The notes beneath the pieces were generated by a model. The model saw only the letters and a list, made by a program, of their open reading frames with translations. It was not told the origin of the DNA and did not search any database. Of a stretch of DNA of 64,000 bases, positions 61,049-64,000 are shown piece by piece. The DNA lies in contig NZ_WWGH01000001.1 in NCBI RefSeq assembly GCF_009865135.1, forward strand, positions 1,922,001-1,986,000, in the 5' to 3' direction. The DNA is from Streptomyces sp. SID8374 (GTDB taxonomy: Bacteria > Actinomycetota > Actinomycetes > Streptomycetales > Streptomycetaceae). The stretch's first letter is position 1. Every line of letters starts with the position of its first letter. A program made the translations under genes and the position numbers.

Positions 61049-61390
61049 TCACAGGGCGGCTGCGGGGGCCGTCTCCGCCGTGACCCAGCCGAGGTAGCGG
61101 GCGCTGCCCCGGATGACCGGGATGGCGATGATCTCGGGGGTGTCGTAGTCGTGTGCCGTCTGGAGGTACTCCTCCAGCTCCTCGTAGCGCTCGGCGGCCG
61201 TCTTGAACAGCACCTGCCACTCCTCGGACGACTCGATGGCGTTCTGCCACCGGTAGACCGAGGTGACGGGCGCGGAGATCTGCGCACAGGCTGCCAGCCG
61301 GGCCTCCACCGCCCCCTGGGCCAGCTCGTGGGCCTTCTCCTCGCTGTCGGTCGTGGTCAGTACGGTCAGCCATGCTGGCGGCGCTGTCAT
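61049..61390 (-). CDS. cutA: Divalent-cation tolerance protein CutA
   Basis: 113-residue trimeric signalling-type fold. Signatures are EARLAACAQISAPVTSVYRW and PEIIAIPVIRGSARYLGWV; ACAQI and EEWQVLFKTAAERYEELEE are typical of CutA1. ATG at 61390. Precedes the GGCT-like gene. Confidence 0.94.
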   Translation of the reverse strand: MTAPPAWLTVLTTTDSEEKAHELAQGAVEARLAACAQISAPVTSVYRWQNAIESSEEWQVLFKTAAERYEELEEYLQTAHDYDTPEIIAIPVIRGSARYLGWVTAETAPAAAL

Positions 61391-61474
61391 CGTCGGTCTC
61401 CTCGGAGTACGGCGGGCTCCCGCCCGGACGGCGGGCTGCTCCCGCCCGTGCACCGATTGTCGGCCCGGAGGGGG

Positions 61475-62083
61475 TCAGGCGCTGTACGGATGCCGGTTTC
61501 GCGCGTCGCGCAGGGCGTTGCCCCACCAGACCAGCTGGTCCAGGAGCGCCTTGGCCGCCGCGTCGACGTCCGCCGGGTCCCGGTGGTTCCCCTCGTCGTC
61601 GAAGAGGGCGCCCGCGTTGTGGAAGGAGACGGTGTCGCGGACGGAGACCGTATGCATCTCGGCGAAGACCTGGCGGAGCTGTTCGACGGCCCGCAACCCG
61701 CCGGACCTGCCGCCGTACGAGACGAAGCCGACGGGTTTCGCCTGCCACTCGGCGCGGTGCCAGTCGATGAGGTTCTTCAGCGGGGCGGGGAAGGAGTGGT
61801 TGTACTCGGGGGTGAGCACGACGAACGCGTCGGCCGCCGCCAGTTGCGTTGAGACCGCCGCGACCCGGGCGGCGTCCTCGGGCGACGGGCTGAAGGAGAG
61901 TGCGTCGGGGAGGCGGGCGGTGACGACGTCGACGAGCTCGGTCTCGATGCCGTCGTACCGGGCGGCCCGGTCGAGGAACCAGTCGGCGATGACCGGCCCG
62001 AAGCGGCCTTCCCGGTTGCTGCCGAGGATGACGGCGACCTTGAGGGGGGCGGGGGATGTCGTGGGTGCGGATGTGGTGTCCAT
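61475..62083 (-). CDS. NADPH-dependent FMN reductase, SoxR-regulon type
   Basis: 202-residue flavodoxin-like reductase: VILGSNREGRFGPVIADWFL (FMN phosphate loop), LTPEYNHSFPAPLKNLIDW and FVSYGGRSGGLRAVEQLR. I recall the S. coelicolor counterpart as a SoxR target induced by redox-active antibiotics. ATG at 62083. The promoter carries a SoxR box with the 19-bp spacer, see the next entry. Confidence 0.92.
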   Translation of the reverse strand: MDTTSAPTTSPAPLKVAVILGSNREGRFGPVIADWFLDRAARYDGIETELVDVVTARLPDALSFSPSPEDAARVAAVSTQLAAADAFVVLTPEYNHSFPAPLKNLIDWHRAEWQAKPVGFVSYGGRSGGLRAVEQLRQVFAEMHTVSVRDTVSFHNAGALFDDEGNHRDPADVDAAAKALLDQLVWWGNALRDARNRHPYSA

Positions 62084-62090
62084 GGTGCCG

Positions 62091-62121
62091 AGCTTTCAGC
62101 CTCAAGCTTGGTTGAGGTCAA
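62091..62121 (-). promoter_or_regulatory. SoxR-regulated promoter of the FMN reductase
   Basis: CCTCAAG-CTTG-GTTGAGG (62100-62117) matches the SoxR box CCTCAAG-N4-CTTGAGG at 14 of 18 positions and is symmetric in the arms CCTCAA/TTGAGG. On the minus strand -35 TTGACC (62121-62116) and -10 AAAGCT (62096-62091) are 19 bp apart, the over-long spacer of MerR/SoxR promoters, with the box in the spacer. Confidence 0.8.
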
Positions 62122-62158
62122 GTCGCCGCCGGAGGAAGTCGCGCTCTACGGTTGGCCC

Positions 62159-62971
62159 ATGACGAGCGCAGCCCCCTTCCCCCTCCCCCACGTCGAGATG
62201 GACGGCCACCCCGCCACCGAGGACGACCTCCGCGTCCCCGCCCTCTTCGGGTTCGGGCACTTCACGGCCCTCCAGGTCCGGGACCGGGCGGTGCGGGGGC
62301 TCGGGCTGCACCTCGAACGGCTGGACGCGGCGAACCGGGAGCTGTTCCAACTGCCGCTGGACGGCGGCTTGGTGCGGGAGTTGATCCGGTGCGCCCTGGA
62401 CCGGGCCGGGCTGCGGGATGCCTCCGTGCGGGTGCAGGGGTTCCTGCCGCCCGGGGAGAGCCGTACGCGGGTCATGGTCACCGTCCGCGAGGCCGCCACG
62501 ATGGCGCCCGGGGCCCGGAGCCTGATGTCGGTGCCGTACGCCCGGGCCGTGCCGCACATCAAGCGGCCGGGCGAGTTCGGGCAGACGTACTACGGGATGC
62601 TCGCCGCGCGGGCCGGGTTCGACGAGGCCCTGCTGACCGCGCCGGGCGGGGTGGTGACCGAGGGGGCCATCACCAACATCGGCTTCTGGGACGGGACTTC
62701 GGTGGTGTGGCCGGACGCCCCCGCGCTCCTGGGCATCACCATGGCGCTGCTGGAACGCGGCCTCGCAGCGGGCGGGGAGCCGTCGGTCCGGCGGACGGTG
62801 ACGCTGGACGGGCTGGGCGCGTTCCGGGGCGCGTTCATCTGCAACTCGCAGGGGATCGCGTCGGTGCGGCGGATCGATGCGGTGGAGTTCGGGAGCGGTG
62901 AGAAGGAGATGGAGGGGGTGATGAGGCTGCTGGAGACTGTTTACGGGGGTGCGTCAGCCGAACTCCTCTGA
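62159..62971 (+). CDS. Class IV aminotransferase (PLP)
   Basis: 270 residues of the BCAT/DAAT/ADCL fold. The PLP Lys lies in AVPHIKRPGEFGQTYYGMLA, and the ring-binding EGAITNIGFWDG and GITMALLERG are present. It may be a D-amino acid or branched-chain aminotransferase or an ADC lyase; the exact substrate is not visible. ATG at 62159, divergent from the FMN reductase across the SoxR promoter. Confidence 0.85.
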   Translation: MTSAAPFPLPHVEMDGHPATEDDLRVPALFGFGHFTALQVRDRAVRGLGLHLERLDAANRELFQLPLDGGLVRELIRCALDRAGLRDASVRVQGFLPPGESRTRVMVTVREAATMAPGARSLMSVPYARAVPHIKRPGEFGQTYYGMLAARAGFDEALLTAPGGVVTEGAITNIGFWDGTSVVWPDAPALLGITMALLERGLAAGGEPSVRRTVTLDGLGAFRGAFICNSQGIASVRRIDAVEFGSGEKEMEGVMRLLETVYGGASAELL

Positions 62972-63088
62972 TCTGGGCCGGTAGGCGGCTTCGGACCTGG
63001 GCTTGAGCAGGCGGCTTCGGCCCGGGCCGGTAGGCGACCCTGGCTGAAAACCGACCGTGGCGCCTCCGCTCCGGCGCCGTGACGGACC

Positions 63089-63559
63089 ATGGGGAGCATG
63101 CAGATCCATATCGAGGCCTCAGCGCTCCCCGGCCGCAGTTGCGGGCCGGACTCCGACTTTCCCGGGGTCGAGAACATCCACGTCGGCATCCAGCGCAAGG
63201 ACCGGCCCGACGAGCTGCTCGGTCTGCACCCCGGGGACGCCCCGACCGCCTCCTGGACCCTGGAGTGCACGGCGAAGGAGACGGCGGACGGGGTCGAGGT
63301 CTCGGGGCCGTACATCCAGAACCGGCTCGGCGGGCGGTTCGTCTATCTGTCCTGGGGGACCGTGGACGAGGCCGGGCTCTTCAGCATGTTCCGGCGTGCC
63401 AAGCTGATGTTCAGCGACATCGAACCCGAGGTTCTCGAAGCCGCCGCGCGCTCCGGGCATCTCACCGGGAGGCTGGGGCTGACCGACACCAAGGGGCAGC
63501 CGTTGTGCGCGCGGGTGCGTCCGCCGGCGATCTCCTGGAGTGCGACGGACGCTGGTTGA
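63089..63559 (+). CDS. DUF5990 family protein
   Basis: 156-residue protein of unknown function: MQIHIEASALPGRSCGP, NIHVGIQRKDRPDELLGL, TASWTLECTAKE and FVYLSWGTVDEAGLFSMFRR. Probably small and cytosolic. Start ATG 63089 (or 63098). Confidence 0.75.
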   Translation: MGSMQIHIEASALPGRSCGPDSDFPGVENIHVGIQRKDRPDELLGLHPGDAPTASWTLECTAKETADGVEVSGPYIQNRLGGRFVYLSWGTVDEAGLFSMFRRAKLMFSDIEPEVLEAAARSGHLTGRLGLTDTKGQPLCARVRPPAISWSATDAG

Positions 63560-63929
63560 CCTTGTCCCGCCGGATCCGACACCGCCCCCACCGGCCGGGG
63601 GGGGAGGCCGGTGAGGGCGGGTGCCGTGGGGGGCGGGGATCCGTCCCGTGGGGGGGATGTCTTCTCGTGTGCCCGGACCCCGGAAAGCCATACATGTGAT
63701 CTGAGTCACATTTCTCTTTCACGGCTCACCCGATCGGCACCCGGCCCGGCAGTACGGACCGAACGGCCCAGCCGCACCGCCGTGACCTGCGGTGATCTCC
63801 AGCGGCAAGGGTGCCGCGCCGGTCCGTACGGGTGAAAGCTGACCTGGCGTCAGAAGGCATGCGGCGGCGACCGCCCGTTAGGTCAGGGGCAGGACACAAC
63901 CGCTCGCGCCGTCTGCCCGGAGGATCCCC
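63560..63929 (+). promoter_or_regulatory. Long structured leader of the final gene, possible riboswitch
   Basis: 370 bp without a gene. After CATTTCTCTTTCACGG (63711-63726) comes about 200 bp of GC-rich, repeatedly self-complementary sequence with CGGCAAGGGTGCCG and GGTCCGTACGGGTGAAAGC. The layout, length and the secreted protein downstream recall the c-di-AMP (ydaO/yuaA) riboswitches in front of Streptomyces cell-wall hydrolases, but I cannot fold or match it. Confidence 0.3.
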
Positions 63930-64000
63930 ATGCGCAGTCCTGCCCGCCTCGTGACCGGTACCGCCACCGCCGCGGTCACCGTCATAGCGCTCGGTCTCAC
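63930..64000 (+). CDS. Start of an exported protein (truncated by the window)
   Basis: Only the first 23 residues are visible: basic start then a hydrophobic run (MRSPARLVTGTATAAVTVIA), the beginning of a signal peptide. GGAGG six bases before the ATG. Product unknown. Confidence 0.6.
   Translation, partial: MRSPARLVTGTATAAVTVIALGL

Noticed and set aside
1..64000. CRISPR arrays, insertion sequences, transposases, rRNA genes
   Set aside because: No spaced direct repeats of CRISPR type, no transposase or IS ends, and no rRNA sequence were seen anywhere in the window.

Overview
The window is a high-GC actinobacterial chromosome segment, almost certainly from a Streptomyces. The evidence is GC-rich third positions, many GTG starts with purine-rich ribosome binding sites, a fasR-fabD-fabH-acpP-fabF operon followed by a DUF3145 gene, a MatB-type malonyl-CoA synthetase, an Mbl/MreB-like protein, an HrdA-like sigma factor beside dnaG, and a flavin reductase behind a SoxR box. 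From memory, most of these have counterparts in one arm of the S. coelicolor chromosome. I could not run a search to confirm it.

Layout. 0-3.4 kb: a large secreted RHS-repeat protein whose C-terminus lies off the left edge. 3.5-10 kb: pirin-like protein, FasR and the type II fatty-acid operon, DUF3145. 10-20.5 kb: SGNH lipoprotein, aldose epimerase, amidinotransferase, GH3 beta-glucosidase with a divergent TetR, CysZ/EI24-like membrane protein, Ohr, MarR with its divergent oxidoreductase, and a Pro-rich zinc-ribbon membrane protein. 20.6-25.8 kb: conserved hypothetical, Mbl-like actin homologue, degenerate GAF histidine kinase, Lrp regulator and MFS porter. 25.8-30.7 kb: two coupled secreted multidomain proteins (ThuA-CBM6-GH99 and PQQ-type sugar dehydrogenase-PKD-CBM6) behind a LacI-type operator. 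30.8-37.6 kb: matB plus a carboxyltransferase with a Gly-rich repeat insert, TetR/SDR pair, MFS exporter, anti-sigma kinase and STAS anti-anti-sigma factor.

37.6-44.3 kb is an accessory island between a strong terminator and a tRNA cluster. It has lower-GC codon use, rare TTA codons, degraded sequence, two small lipoprotein/membrane genes, and what I consider the most interesting locus. An NrtR-like NUDIX regulator stands divergent to a three-gene operon: a four-helix membrane protein, an MTAN/PNP-type nucleosidase, and a membrane-anchored PLD-like protein. Membrane protein and nucleosidase share a short Asn/Gly motif (G-x-x-N-T-I-S-N-N-A-V-G-D), at the C-terminus of one and the N-terminus of the other, resembling the RHIM/BASS amyloid-signalling motifs that recruit effectors in immunity. 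Two identical NUDIX-regulator-like boxes overlap the -35 and -10 of the operon promoter. I propose an amyloid-signalling conflict (anti-phage) system under control of a NAD-metabolite sensor. A HicB-like gene preceded by a perfect 42-bp palindrome closes the island.

44.3-64 kb: tRNA-CAT and two tRNA-Asn genes, YtxH-like protein, FGGY kinase, heterodimeric ABC exporter, HrdA, DnaG, methyltransferase, XRE-cupin regulator, FAD reductase, dGTPase, CbiX-like chelatase, SanA-like protein, gamma-glutamylcyclotransferase-like protein, CutA, SoxR-controlled flavin reductase, class IV aminotransferase, DUF5990 protein and the start of a secreted protein behind a long leader.
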